From assembly GCA_944386225.1 (NCBI GenBank), contig CALXAH010000005.1:1-64000 (forward strand): 64,000 nucleotides of DNA, in the 5' to 3' direction. The translations under genes and the position numbers were made by a program. Shown piece after piece: positions 52,385 through 60,713 of the stretch (the stretch's first letter is position 1; each line of letters starts with the position of its first letter). The DNA is from an uncultured Gemmiger sp. GTDB lineage: Bacteria > Bacillota > Clostridia > Oscillospirales > Ruminococcaceae. The notes under the pieces are model-generated. The model was not told the origin of the DNA and did no database searches. It was given only the letters and a program-made list of their open reading frames with translations.

Positions 52385-54049
52385 TTACACGACGCTGACC
52401 TTGCCCTTGCTTACCCGCAGGAAGATCAGCAGGCTGACCACGGTGCTGACCGTCAGGATGGTGGCCAGTGCCGCGGCGGTGCCGTAGCTGTTGCGCACGA
52501 CTTCGGTGTAGATAGCCACCGAGATGGTGCTGGTTTTGCCGCCGTACAGCATAACGCTGGAGGACAGCTCGTTGATACAGGTAATCCAGCTGAGGATCGC
52601 GCCGGACAGGATGCCGGGCGCCATCAGGCGGCTGGTGACCGTGAAGAAGGTTTTCATGGGGGAGACGCCCAGGTTGATGGAGGCTTCCTCCACGCTGGGA
52701 TCCATCTGCCGCAGGAAGGCGCTGCCGCTGCGCACGGTATAGGGCAGCTTGCGCACCACAAAGGCGATGATCATGATAAAGGCGGTACCGGTGAGGATCA
52801 GCGGAGGCTTGTTGAAGGCCACGATCAGGCTGATGCCCAGCACCGCGCCGGGGATCACGTAGGGGAACATGATGAGCATATCCATCAGCTGGCCGGACAC
52901 GCCCCGCTTGCGCACGATGATGTAGCTGATGAGCAGGCCCAGCAGCACGATCAGCACAATGGCCACCGAACTGAACACAAAGGTGTTGCGGATGTTGGTG
53001 GACAGGCGGCGGGCGATGGTGGTATAGCTCTCGATGCTGAACTCGTTCTTGAAGCCGGTGAAGTCACATTTGACAAAGCTGCTGACCACTACCACAATCT
53101 GGGGCAGGAAACCGATAAAGGTAACCAGCCAGACCGGCAGGCTGGCCAGGAACCGGGCCGCGCCGTGAAGCTGTTCTTCCTTGGGCGGGCGCATGGCGGT
53201 CATCACATAGTTCTTGCGGGCCACCAGGCGGTTCTGCACCAGCAGCACCAGCATACTGCAGGCCACCACGATGACCGACAGGGCGCTGGCCAGGTTGGCG
53301 TTGCCGCCGATCTCGCTCATGTACTCGTTGTACACCAGCACCGGCAGGACGGTGTAGCCCTCGCCGATGAGCATGGGTGTGCCGAAGTCGGCCAGGCTGG
53401 TCATGAACACCATGATGGCGCCCGCCGCGATGCTGGGCAGGATCACCGGCAGGGTAACGGTGAACAGCCGGCGCAGTTTGCTGCTTCCCAGATTTTCGGC
53501 GGCTTCCTCCAGGCTGGAGTCGATGCTGCCCATGGCGCCGGAGGTATACAGGTACACATAGGGGAACAGCTTGAAGGTGAATACCAGGATAATACCCAGC
53601 TTACCGTAGATGGTGGGGGTGGTCAGGCCGATGGCGGCAAACATCTTGGTGACCAGGCCCGCCCGGCCGAACAGCAGAATCCAGCTGTAGGCGCCGATGA
53701 ACGGCGGGCTCATCAGGCACATGATGATCAAGATGTGGATGTACTTTTTGCCGAAGATGTTGTACCGGGTCATCAGGTAGGCCATGGGCACGCCGATCAG
53801 CAGGGTGCTGACGGTGGCCGCAATGGACACAAACAGGCTGTGCCCCAGGGTGCTGTAGTAATATTTTTTGGTAAAGAAGCGGATGTAGTTGGCCAGGGTG
53901 AAGCCCTCGGCGTCCGGTGAGAAGAAGCTGCGGGTGATCAGGGTAAAGAACGGGTAGATCAGGAACAGCAGCATCACCAGCACCACCGCCGCCCGAACCC
54001 AGAACCAGAAGTCCAGGCGGATGGGTTGGCGGGTGCGTTTTTTCAGCAT
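52385..54049 (-). CDS. ABC transporter permease, fused double-domain (AfuB/FbpB-like)
   Basis: A 554-residue protein with about twelve helices: two BPD_transp_1 permease halves in tandem, as in FbpB, AfuB and ThiP. Each half has an EAA loop: LEEAAENLGSSKLRRLFTVTLP near residue 177 and VEEASINLGVSPMKTFFTVTSR near 460. Such transporters carry ferric iron, thiamin or hexose phosphates. It overlaps the ATPase gene by seven bases. Specificity must be judged from the binding protein and neighbours, which here suggest a phosphorylated sugar. Confidence 0.93.
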   Translation of the reverse strand: MLKKRTRQPIRLDFWFWVRAAVVLVMLLFLIYPFFTLITRSFFSPDAEGFTLANYIRFFTKKYYYSTLGHSLFVSIAATVSTLLIGVPMAYLMTRYNIFGKKYIHILIIMCLMSPPFIGAYSWILLFGRAGLVTKMFAAIGLTTPTIYGKLGIILVFTFKLFPYVYLYTSGAMGSIDSSLEEAAENLGSSKLRRLFTVTLPVILPSIAAGAIMVFMTSLADFGTPMLIGEGYTVLPVLVYNEYMSEIGGNANLASALSVIVVACSMLVLLVQNRLVARKNYVMTAMRPPKEEQLHGAARFLASLPVWLVTFIGFLPQIVVVVSSFVKCDFTGFKNEFSIESYTTIARRLSTNIRNTFVFSSVAIVLIVLLGLLISYIIVRKRGVSGQLMDMLIMFPYVIPGAVLGISLIVAFNKPPLILTGTAFIMIIAFVVRKLPYTVRSGSAFLRQMDPSVEEASINLGVSPMKTFFTVTSRLMAPGILSGAILSWITCINELSSSVMLYGGKTSTISVAIYTEVVRNSYGTAAALATILTVSTVVSLLIFLRVSKGKVSVV

Positions 54050-55107
54050 GACAGCACCTCCCCGGTGTCCGGCTCATACAGGCTGATCTTGGCGGGATCC
54101 AGGCAGACCCGGACCTGCTGGCCGTCCGGCCGGACTTCGTTCACGTCCTTGGTGTACTCGTTCAGCTGAATGGTCTGGCCGCTGTGCAGTTTGATCTCGC
54201 ACTCCACAAAGTCGCCCAGGAACACCGACAGGGTGATCTCGCCGGCCAGGCCCTCCTTTTCGCCGAAGAACAGCTGTTCCGGACGGGCGCTGAGCAGCGC
54301 CTTGCCGGTATAGGCCCGGCGCAGCGGGGGCTGGATGGTGTATTCGGGGGCCAGCTGCACGCCCTTTTCGCTCACCTGGCAGTCGATGAAGTTGGATACG
54401 CCGATGAAGCCCGCCACAAAGGGATTCTCCGGCTTTTTGTAGATCTGCTCCGGCGTGCCCACCTGCATGATGTTGCCGCTCTGCATAACGGCGATCCGGT
54501 CGGAGATGGCCAGGGCCTCCTCCTGATCGTGGGTCACGTAGATGGTGGTGATGCCCAGGCGGCGCTGCAGCTTTTTGATGATGGTGCGCATCTGCACCCG
54601 CAGCTTGGCGTCCAGGTTGGAAAGGGGCTCGTCCATGAGCAGCAGGGCCGGCTCGATAACGAAGGCGCGGGCCAGCGCCACCCGCTGCTGCTGGCCGCCG
54701 GACAGCTCATTGGGCTTACGGGTGGCCAGGTTTTCGATCTGCACCAGTTCCAGCGCTTCCTTGACCCGGCGTTTGATCTCGTCCTTGGGCACCTTTTTGG
54801 CTTTCAGACCGTAGGCCACGTTCTCCTCCACCGTCAGGTGCGGGAAGATGGCGTAGTTCTGGAATACCATGCCGATGTCCCGTTTATGGGCGGGCAGGTT
54901 GTTGATGGCCTTGTCGTCAAAGCGGATCTCGCCGCCGTCCACCGTATTGAAACCGGCGATCATGCGCAGCAGGGTGGTTTTGCCGCAGCCGGAGGGGCCC
55001 AGCAGGGTGAAGAATTCCCCGGGGCGGATGGTCAGGTTGACGCCGTTCAGCGCCTGAAAGTCGCCATAACGTTTGATGGCGTCCTGGATGGTGACAGTAT
55101 GGCTCAT
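54043..55107 (-). CDS. ABC transporter ATP-binding protein (AfuC/FbpC-like)
   Basis: A 354-residue ATPase: Walker A GPSGCGKTT, Q-loop VFQNYAIFPHLTV, signature LSGGQQQRVALARA, Walker B LLLMDEPLSNLD, switch THDQ. A C-terminal TOBE regulatory domain follows (about 250-354; SARPEQLFFG). It powers the fused permease, whose gene overlaps it, and is preceded by the binding-protein gene after a gap with a hairpin. Confidence 0.94.
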   Translation of the reverse strand: MSHTVTIQDAIKRYGDFQALNGVNLTIRPGEFFTLLGPSGCGKTTLLRMIAGFNTVDGGEIRFDDKAINNLPAHKRDIGMVFQNYAIFPHLTVEENVAYGLKAKKVPKDEIKRRVKEALELVQIENLATRKPNELSGGQQQRVALARAFVIEPALLLMDEPLSNLDAKLRVQMRTIIKKLQRRLGITTIYVTHDQEEALAISDRIAVMQSGNIMQVGTPEQIYKKPENPFVAGFIGVSNFIDCQVSEKGVQLAPEYTIQPPLRRAYTGKALLSARPEQLFFGEKEGLAGEITLSVFLGDFVECEIKLHSGQTIQLNEYTKDVNEVRPDGQQVRVCLDPAKISLYEPDTGEVLSC

Positions 55108-55136
55108 GTGGACATCCCTCTCTCCTAGATTTAAGA

Positions 55137-55172
55137 ATGGCGGGGAGACCGCCTTGCACGCCTCCCCGCCAT
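55137..55172 (-). other. Hairpin between the binding-protein and ATPase genes
   Basis: ATGGCGGGGA (55137-55146) pairs with TCCCCGCCAT (55163-55172). There is no T tract, so it probably protects the upstream mRNA end and lowers ATPase/permease expression. Confidence 0.55.
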
Positions 55173-55196
55173 GCGTTGTGCTTGTGCCGGGAAGGC

Positions 55197-56261
55197 TCAG
55201 CCGACCATGATGTCGTTGAACTTTTCCACAACGAGCTCCTTGTTGTTGGCGGCCCAGTCGAAATCGTAATCCACCAGGGTGATATCGCTGAGCTTGGCCA
55301 TACCGGCGCCCACTTCGATGTCACTGCGCACCGGGCGGCGGCCCCAGCGCTCGGCCTGGGCGGTCTGGCACTCCTTGCTGGTAACGAAATCGATGAACAG
55401 CTTGGCGTTCTCCTCATTGGGGGCGCCCTTGACCAGGGCCACGCCGTCGGGCACCGCGCTGGTGCCGTCGCTGGGATACACAAAGCCCACACGGTCATCC
55501 TCGGCGTACTGAACCGCGGCTTTCTCCAGGGTCAGGCCGATGTAGAACTCGCCGTCCGCCACCATCTTGTGGCACTTGCCGGAGGAGTCCACCATCTTGC
55601 CGTCCAGGTTCTCATACAGTTTTTCGATAAACTGCCAGCCATCCTCGGTGCCGCCGTGGGCAAAGAGCATGGTGCACAGCTGGGTGTAGGCGGAACCGGA
55701 CTTGGAGGGCAGGCAGTAGGCGATCTTGCCCTTGTAGATGGGATCGGTCAGATCTTCCCAGGACTGGGGAACGGGCATGCCGTCCTTTTCCAGCAGTTCC
55801 TTGTTGTAGAAGATAACCATGGGCAGCGGGCTTTCGCCGATCCACAGATCGTCCTTATCCTTGTAGGCCTCGTCGATGAACTCATCGTTGGCGCACTCAT
55901 AAGGAGCAAAGTAATCCTTGAAGGCAGCCAGGCTGTCGGCGCCGCCGCCCCACAGCACATCGGCGATGGGGGCCGCGCTCTCGGCCTTGATGCGGTTGCA
56001 CAGCTCACCGGTACCGGCGGCCACAACCTCTACCTGGATGTCGGGATATTTCTCCATGAACATGTTCACGCCGTCGTTCAGCGGATCGGCGTCATGGGGG
56101 CTGTATACGACCACGGTGCCGGAGGGGCCTTCGCCACCCGCCGCTTCGGAGCCGGGGGTGGTACCGCCCGCCGGCGCGGAACCGGAAGCGGGGCTGCCGC
56201 CGCAGGCGGCCAGGCTTAACACCAGAGCCAGCGCCAGGGCCAGAGCAAGAAACTTTTTCAT
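55197..56261 (-). CDS. ABC transporter solute-binding lipoprotein (AfuA/FbpA-like)
   Basis: A 354-residue lipoprotein with lipobox LAACG (Cys20) and a type II binding fold. It opens with GTVVVYSPHDADPLN and contains VLWGGGADSLAAFKDYFAPYE. The C-terminal part shares GTSAV-DGVA, RRPVR-DI and DYD-DWAA with the lipoprotein at 58954-59976, so the two are paralogues. The group includes ferric-ion binders and the hexose-phosphate binder AfuA; the tyrosine-rich iron site of FbpA is not evident. AAAGGAG precedes the ATG. It is the first gene of the importer operon. Confidence 0.9.
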   Translation of the reverse strand: MKKFLALALALALVLSLAACGGSPASGSAPAGGTTPGSEAAGGEGPSGTVVVYSPHDADPLNDGVNMFMEKYPDIQVEVVAAGTGELCNRIKAESAAPIADVLWGGGADSLAAFKDYFAPYECANDEFIDEAYKDKDDLWIGESPLPMVIFYNKELLEKDGMPVPQSWEDLTDPIYKGKIAYCLPSKSGSAYTQLCTMLFAHGGTEDGWQFIEKLYENLDGKMVDSSGKCHKMVADGEFYIGLTLEKAAVQYAEDDRVGFVYPSDGTSAVPDGVALVKGAPNEENAKLFIDFVTSKECQTAQAERWGRRPVRSDIEVGAGMAKLSDITLVDYDFDWAANNKELVVEKFNDIMVG

Positions 56262-56319
56262 GTTTTTCTCTCCTTTTCTTTGAATTGGAACGTGAGCGCC
56301 ACGTCCTTTCGCTGGTTTT

Positions 56320-56390
56320 ATTATACGATCCGGGGCGGTTTGCTGAAAACGCCACAACCCTGACATTTTCTTTGTAAATCCGACAACATT
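56320..56390 (-). promoter_or_regulatory. Promoter of the importer operon with possible activator sites
   Basis: On the minus strand a consensus TATAAT (56320-56325) lacks a good -35 box, as expected of an activated promoter. Upstream lie two similar stretches, AATGTCAGGGTTGTGG (complement of 56352-56367) and AATGTTGTCGGATT (complement of 56377-56390), spaced by about two helical turns. They could bind the AraC-type response regulator encoded just upstream. Confidence 0.5.
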
Positions 56391-56453
56391 GCCTGTATTT
56401 GTTATCTTTACCGTGTTTTTTTGTGCATTTGTCCGTAAGAAACGCAAAGAAAT

Positions 56454-56478
56454 GCGCCGTGCGCTCTGCGCACGGCGC
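56454..56478 (-). terminator. Terminator after the response-regulator gene
   Basis: An 11-bp perfect stem (56454-56464 with 56468-56478) is followed on the minus strand by ATTTCTTTGCGTTTCTT. It separates the sensing genes from the importer operon. Confidence 0.8.
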
Positions 56479-56499
56479 TGGTACAAACCGGGTGGCCGG

Positions 56500-57258
56500 T
56501 TATTCACACCGGTCCTGGTACTCGCTGGGGGAAATGCCCACCGCTTTTTTGAACTGGGTGCTGAAATAGGCGGTGTCGGTATATCCCACCTGCGGGGCCA
56601 CCTCGTAGACCTTCATATGATGATCCCGCAAAAGGCGCATGGCCACATGAATCCGGTAGGCCGCCAGATAGGCGTTGAAGGTGTAGCCGGTCTCCTTGCG
56701 GAACAGCCGGCTCAGATACCCCTCGGACAGGCTGATGGCTTCGGCGCAGGAATTGATGGTGATGCGCCCGGCATAGTTGTGCCGGATGTAATCCACCGCG
56801 TCCTCCACATACTTGCTCTTGACCCCTTTGTCCAGATCGAAGCGGAACAGCCCCGGATCGTCGGCGGCACGGCCCGCCCGCTCGGCCAGGCGGCGGCGGA
56901 TTTTTTCCACCGCGGCCTCCAGCTCGCTGTCGTCCTCAAAGGGTTTGAGCAGGTAGTCGGTAACCCCCAGCTTGAGGGCGCTGTGGGCGTATTCAAAATC
57001 GCTGTAGGCGGTAAGGATCACAAACTCGGCTGTGCAGCCCTCCTCCCGCAGACGGGCGATCATGGAAATGCCGTCCAGTTTGGGCATCCGCACATCGGTG
57101 AGCACAAAATCCGGCCGGGTCTCCCGGATGACCCGGCCGCCTTCCTCCCCGTCGCCGGCTTCGCCCGCCACCACACAGCCCATTGAGGCCCAGTCCACCG
57201 CCAGCGCCAGCCCCTGGCGCACCAGCGGTTCGTCCTCCACAAGTACAACTTTAAGCAT
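56500..57258 (-). CDS. Response regulator with AraC-type output (YesN/HptR-like)
   Basis: A 252-residue protein. The receiver domain (1-120) has the acidic pair VEDE, phospho-acceptor Asp in FVLTDVRMP (about residue 55), Thr in FVILTAYS and Lys in YLLKPF. The C-terminal AraC-type double helix-turn-helix is at about 150-250 (INSCAEAISLSEGYLSRLF, VYEVAPQVGYTDTAYFSTQF). It overlaps the histidine kinase gene by eight bases. Its most likely target is the importer promoter 240 bases downstream. Confidence 0.95.
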   Translation of the reverse strand: MLKVVLVEDEPLVRQGLALAVDWASMGCVVAGEAGDGEEGGRVIRETRPDFVLTDVRMPKLDGISMIARLREEGCTAEFVILTAYSDFEYAHSALKLGVTDYLLKPFEDDSELEAAVEKIRRRLAERAGRAADDPGLFRFDLDKGVKSKYVEDAVDYIRHNYAGRITINSCAEAISLSEGYLSRLFRKETGYTFNAYLAAYRIHVAMRLLRDHHMKVYEVAPQVGYTDTAYFSTQFKKAVGISPSEYQDRCE

Positions 57259-58957
57259 GAGCTTCCTCCTTCCGGACGGGCAGGCGTATGGTAACGGTGG
57301 TGCCCACATCCGCATAACTGGTGGCCCGCAGGCCATAGGCGCCGCCGTAGTACAGCTTGAGTATACAGCTGATGTTGTACAGGCCCAGGTGGCCTTCCAG
57401 GATCTTGGGTTCCGGGCTGTTGATTCGTTCCACCATCTCCGGGGGCATGCCGCAGCCGTCGTCGGTAACCGCAATGGTCAGGGTCTCCCCCTCGCTGTGG
57501 GCGTAAATGTAGACGGTGCCGCTGTCCCGGGCGTTCAGGCCGTGGAGGATGGCGTTTTCCACCAGCGGCTGCAAAATCAGTTTGGGCACCACACAGTCCA
57601 GCAGACGGTCGGGCACGTCCAGCACATAATTAAAGCGCCCGGCAAACCGGATCTTCTGGATATCAATATACCGCTGCAGCAGATCCAGTTCCTGCCGCAG
57701 GGTGATGAACTGCTCGCTGGCGATACTGCACCGCAGAATCCCCGCCAGGCTGCCCGCCAGCTGGGCCACCTGGGGCAGCTTGTGGATCTTGGCCAGCCAT
57801 TTCATCGTATCCAGAGTATTGTACAGAAAATGCGGGTTCAGCTGGGCCTGCATCTGGCGGATCTGGGCTTCATTCAGATCTTTCTGGTGCTGCACCTGCT
57901 CGGCCACGTAGGTTTGCAGCCGGCCGGTCATGGTGTTGAAATCCTCGGTCAGCTGGCCGATCTCGTCCCGTCGGCCCACCGGCACCCGGGCGGTCAGATC
58001 CCCGGAACGCACCCGGTGCATCGCCCCGCTCAGCCGGGCAATGGGAGAAAACAGGCTGCGGCTGAGCGCTAGGGATATCAGCACGCAGAGGATCACGCAG
58101 AGCACCGCCGCCGCCAGCAGTATGGTGCGCATCAGGCCGATGGCCCGGCTGCTCAGCGGCACGGCACGGCGCAACACCAGCAGACATCCGGAGGCCGGTT
58201 CCACCCGGGAGAAAAACAGTCCGTCATCCTCCGGCATGCTGCCTTCCAGCATGGCCTGCCGGATCACCTGGGCTTCCGCCCCGCCGTCGACCCCGTTGGT
58301 GCAGAGCAGACGGCCCTGCGGGGTGAGCAGATAGACGGTAGCCCCCTCCTCAAACGCCCCCGCAAACAGCTGGCGCATCTGTTCAATGGTGATGCTGCAC
58401 TCCGCATAGCCGATCCGCATCCCGGTACTGCTGTCCACCGGGCGGGCCAGCCGCAGGCAGACCTCATCCCGGGAATCCTCCGTGCCGGAAGGCTGGGCCA
58501 GGTACTGGGTATCCCCTGCCCGGGCCGCCTTGCGCAGCACGCCCCAGTTGACCGGCAGGCGCTCGTCCTGGCCGCTGTCCCGGGTGGTGTACTGCAGATA
58601 GCCGCCCACATCGTACAGGCTCAGCCCCACCTGGGTGCGCACTTCCCCCGCCGCTTCGTACAAAAGCAGATAGGCATCCTTGCGCAGAGAATCGTCGTTC
58701 CGGTCCACCAGCGCCCGCTGCAGGGTCGGCTCCCCGGCCACCTGCGCCAGCGCCGCCTCGCAATCCTGCAGCACCGCGCTGAGACGCCCGGCCAGTTCGT
58801 CGGCCTGTTCCTCGCCCAGGGCGGCGGTCTGGTGCACCAGCATTTCATTGAACAGCCGGCCCATGGTCAGGCTGCACAGCAGCAGCGGAATCAGCGCCAC
58901 CACCAGACTGCCCGCAAACAGCCGGTACTTGAACGAGAGGGGTTTGCGCAGCTTCAC
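57251..58957 (-). CDS. Sensor histidine kinase (YesM/HptS-like)
   Basis: A 568-residue membrane kinase. TM1 is at about 12-32, an extracellular sensor region of about 240 residues follows, then TM2 near 275-300, a HAMP domain (LFSPIARLSGAMHRVRSGDLTARV), and the His_kinase domain with the phospho-acceptor motif QLNPHFLYNTLD and an ATPase domain (LVENAILHGL, DDGCGMPP, HLGLYNI). The start is GTG at 58957, overlapping the stop of the lipoprotein gene (GTGA). Physical coupling to the lipoprotein gene suggests that the lipoprotein presents ligand to the extracellular sensor. Confidence 0.95.
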   Translation of the reverse strand: MKLRKPLSFKYRLFAGSLVVALIPLLLCSLTMGRLFNEMLVHQTAALGEEQADELAGRLSAVLQDCEAALAQVAGEPTLQRALVDRNDDSLRKDAYLLLYEAAGEVRTQVGLSLYDVGGYLQYTTRDSGQDERLPVNWGVLRKAARAGDTQYLAQPSGTEDSRDEVCLRLARPVDSSTGMRIGYAECSITIEQMRQLFAGAFEEGATVYLLTPQGRLLCTNGVDGGAEAQVIRQAMLEGSMPEDDGLFFSRVEPASGCLLVLRRAVPLSSRAIGLMRTILLAAAVLCVILCVLISLALSRSLFSPIARLSGAMHRVRSGDLTARVPVGRRDEIGQLTEDFNTMTGRLQTYVAEQVQHQKDLNEAQIRQMQAQLNPHFLYNTLDTMKWLAKIHKLPQVAQLAGSLAGILRCSIASEQFITLRQELDLLQRYIDIQKIRFAGRFNYVLDVPDRLLDCVVPKLILQPLVENAILHGLNARDSGTVYIYAHSEGETLTIAVTDDGCGMPPEMVERINSPEPKILEGHLGLYNISCILKLYYGGAYGLRATSYADVGTTVTIRLPVRKEEAHA

Positions 58958-59976
58958 GCGCCGTCACCTCCCCCTGCCTCGTACTCCCGCTGCCACAGGG
59001 CCACCAGCGTACCCTTTTCCCGGGCGGCCCAGTCCAGATCGTAGTCGATCAGGTTCAGGTTTTCCAGCTTGGACTCGCCCTGGATGGTGATATCCTCCCG
59101 CACCGGGCGGCGCCTGATCGCCCCGCACAGAAAACTCTGCGCATCCCGGCCCAGCATGAAATCCACAAATTTTTCCGCGTTTTCCCGGTGGGGCGCGTCT
59201 TTCAGGATCGCCACACCATCCGCTACCGCACTGGTACCGTCCTCCGGGTACAGGTAGGCAACCTCCGCCCCGTCGGCAATCGCTTTCTGCACGGTGCTTT
59301 CCAGGGTGATGCCCACCGAATAGGTGCCGTCCGCCACCAGCGGGATGATATCGCCGGAGCCGTCGGTGCAGCGGCCCGCCAGATTGCGGGCAAACCGGGC
59401 GGCAAACTCCTCCCCGTACAGCTGCACGATGGTCGCCAGCGCGGTATAGCAGGAACCGGATACCGCGGGGCTGGCAAAGGCAATGCGGCCGGTCCATTTG
59501 GCGTCGGTCAGGTTCCGCCAGCCGACCGGCGCGTCCCGTTCGCTGACCAGCTTGGGATTGTACACGAACACCAGCGGCAGCACCGAAAACCCGGTCCACC
59601 GGTGATCGGTGCCGCAGAACGCCGGGTTGGTGATGGCGTCGCATTCCGCAGACCGGTAAGAGGCAAACCGGTCCCGGTAATCCTCCAGCGAATCGCCCCC
59701 ACCGCCAAACATGATGTCTGCCCGGGGCTGCTCGCTTTCCTCGTCAATCCGGGCCAGCAGCTCTCCACTTTTGCCCGCCACCACCTGCACCCAGATCCCG
59801 GTGCGATCTTCAAACTCCTCGATCAGCGGCGCATAGATCTCCTCCGGGTGGCTGGTATAAACGGTCAGGCAATCGGCCGGCGCCACCCCTGGCAGGGCGC
59901 TCTGCGGCGCGCCGCCGCAGCCGACGCAGAGCAGCGCGGCGGCCAGCAGTAGCGCCAGACTGCGCATTCGTTTCAT
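58954..59976 (-). CDS. Solute-binding sensor lipoprotein (HptA-like), paralogue of the importer binding protein
   Basis: A 340-residue lipoprotein with lipobox LCVGC (Cys20) and a type II binding fold (LTVYTSHPEEIYAPLIEEFE, IMFGGGGDSLEDYRDRFASY, GTSAVADGVAILKDAPH). The C-terminal blocks match the importer binding protein at 55197-56261. Unlike that protein it is encoded with a kinase and response regulator and has no permease of its own in the same transcript, the arrangement of HptA in the staphylococcal hexose-phosphate sensor HptARS. It probably binds the same ligand as the importer and signals its presence. Confidence 0.9.
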   Translation of the reverse strand: MKRMRSLALLLAAALLCVGCGGAPQSALPGVAPADCLTVYTSHPEEIYAPLIEEFEDRTGIWVQVVAGKSGELLARIDEESEQPRADIMFGGGGDSLEDYRDRFASYRSAECDAITNPAFCGTDHRWTGFSVLPLVFVYNPKLVSERDAPVGWRNLTDAKWTGRIAFASPAVSGSCYTALATIVQLYGEEFAARFARNLAGRCTDGSGDIIPLVADGTYSVGITLESTVQKAIADGAEVAYLYPEDGTSAVADGVAILKDAPHRENAEKFVDFMLGRDAQSFLCGAIRRRPVREDITIQGESKLENLNLIDYDLDWAAREKGTLVALWQREYEAGGGDGA

Positions 59977-60000
59977 CCCGCCCCCTCCTTTTTCGGCACC

Positions 60001-60041
60001 ATTTTATATAAAATGATAAATAAAATCGCCAATACTGTCAA
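60001..60041 (-). promoter_or_regulatory. Promoter of the sensor operon, with a 14-bp palindrome
   Basis: On the minus strand TTGACA (60036-60041), 17-base spacer, TATCAT (60013-60018). The perfect palindrome ATTTTATATAAAAT (60001-60014) overlaps the end of the -10 box and the start site; it may be an operator or simply A/T-rich start-site DNA. Confidence 0.8.
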
Positions 60042-60124
60042 GATTGCACAATTTTAAAGCTCATTAAATTCTATGCCGGCAAGAGATTTTCTTTTTTTCG
60101 TGCAGAAATTTACATTACAGAAAA

Positions 60125-60153
60125 GCCGGGGCCCTCCACAGGAAGGCCCCGGC
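60125..60153 (-). terminator. Terminator after the small membrane protein gene
   Basis: GCCGGGGCC (60125-60133) pairs with GGCCCCGGC (60145-60153); the minus strand continues as TTTTCTG. Confidence 0.8.
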
Positions 60154-60183
60154 CGGGGAGACGGATTCGGGCAGCCGCACAAA

Positions 60184-60510
60184 TCAGCGCAGCTGTGCCC
60201 AGTCACGGCGGATAAACAGCCAGGTAATCCCCGGCACCAGCAGGCTGCCGATCAGGGACATCACAACGGAAACCAGCAGATTGCCGCCGGACAAACTGCC
60301 GCCGACCGCCACCAGAAAGGACAGCACATAGCAGCAGCACATCAGGATATAGCCGGCTTTCTTCCGGGCAAACAGCAGAACAGCCAGCCCGGCCAGCGAA
60401 ACCAGCGCAATCATGACCGAGGGGATGCGCCCCTGGGTGGCATTCAGAACAGTCGTAGCGGCGCAGAGCACCAGGGCAAACCAGAGCCAGATTACAGAAG
60501 AACGCTTCAT
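60184..60510 (-). CDS. Small polytopic membrane protein of unknown function
   Basis: A 108-residue protein that is almost entirely hydrophobic, with about four helices (7-22, 31-47, 53-70, 77-99) and a short basic loop RKK. No family recognised. It has its own promoter, which lies inside a long inverted repeat, and it is divergent from a MerR regulator gene; it may be the regulator's target. ATAACG precedes the start and AAAGGAG is about 10 bases upstream. Confidence 0.75.
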   Translation of the reverse strand: MKRSSVIWLWFALVLCAATTVLNATQGRIPSVMIALVSLAGLAVLLFARKKAGYILMCCCYVLSFLVAVGGSLSGGNLLVSVVMSLIGSLLVPGITWLFIRRDWAQLR

Positions 60511-60553
60511 CGTTATTCTCTCCTTTTGTACAGGCCGGGCAGAATGTCCGGCG

Positions 60554-60610
60554 GATTCAACTTGACTTTATCAAGTATAGCGTCGCAAATTGACAAAGTC
60601 AAGTTGAATC
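60554..60610 (-). promoter_or_regulatory. Promoter inside a 21-bp inverted repeat
   Basis: Arms 60554-60574 and 60590-60610 are complementary at 20 of 21 positions around a 15-base centre. The minus-strand promoter TTGACT (60597-60602) and TATACT (60574-60579), 17 bases apart, is embedded in it. Each arm also contains a smaller dyad (TTGAC-N3-GTCAA in the right arm). It is a candidate for cooperative regulator binding. Confidence 0.75.
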
Positions 60611-60675
60611 TTCTGTTTTCACATTTTCTTCTTTTTTCGCTGGTTTACGGCTTGCAGGTTCCGATTATGTGCAGT

Positions 60676-60700
60676 AAACTCTCTTTATACAAGAGAGTTT
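60676..60700 (+). promoter_or_regulatory. Perfect dyad before the merR-type gene
   Basis: AAACTCTCTT-TATAC-AAGAGAGTTT: two 10-bp arms (60676-60685, 60691-60700) around a five-base centre, ending two bases before the ribosome binding site of the MerR gene. The ACTCTC/GAGAGT half sites and A/T centre look like a MerR-type operator for autoregulation; an RNA hairpin hiding the start is the alternative. Confidence 0.7.
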
Positions 60701-60713
60701 CAGGAGGTGTGTT

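Noticed and set aside
55197..56261. Certain assignment of the importer as a ferric iron transporter
   Set aside because: The fused permease and ATPase fit iron, thiamin or hexose-phosphate systems alike; the binding protein lacks an evident tyrosine iron site and the neighbours point to sugar phosphates.
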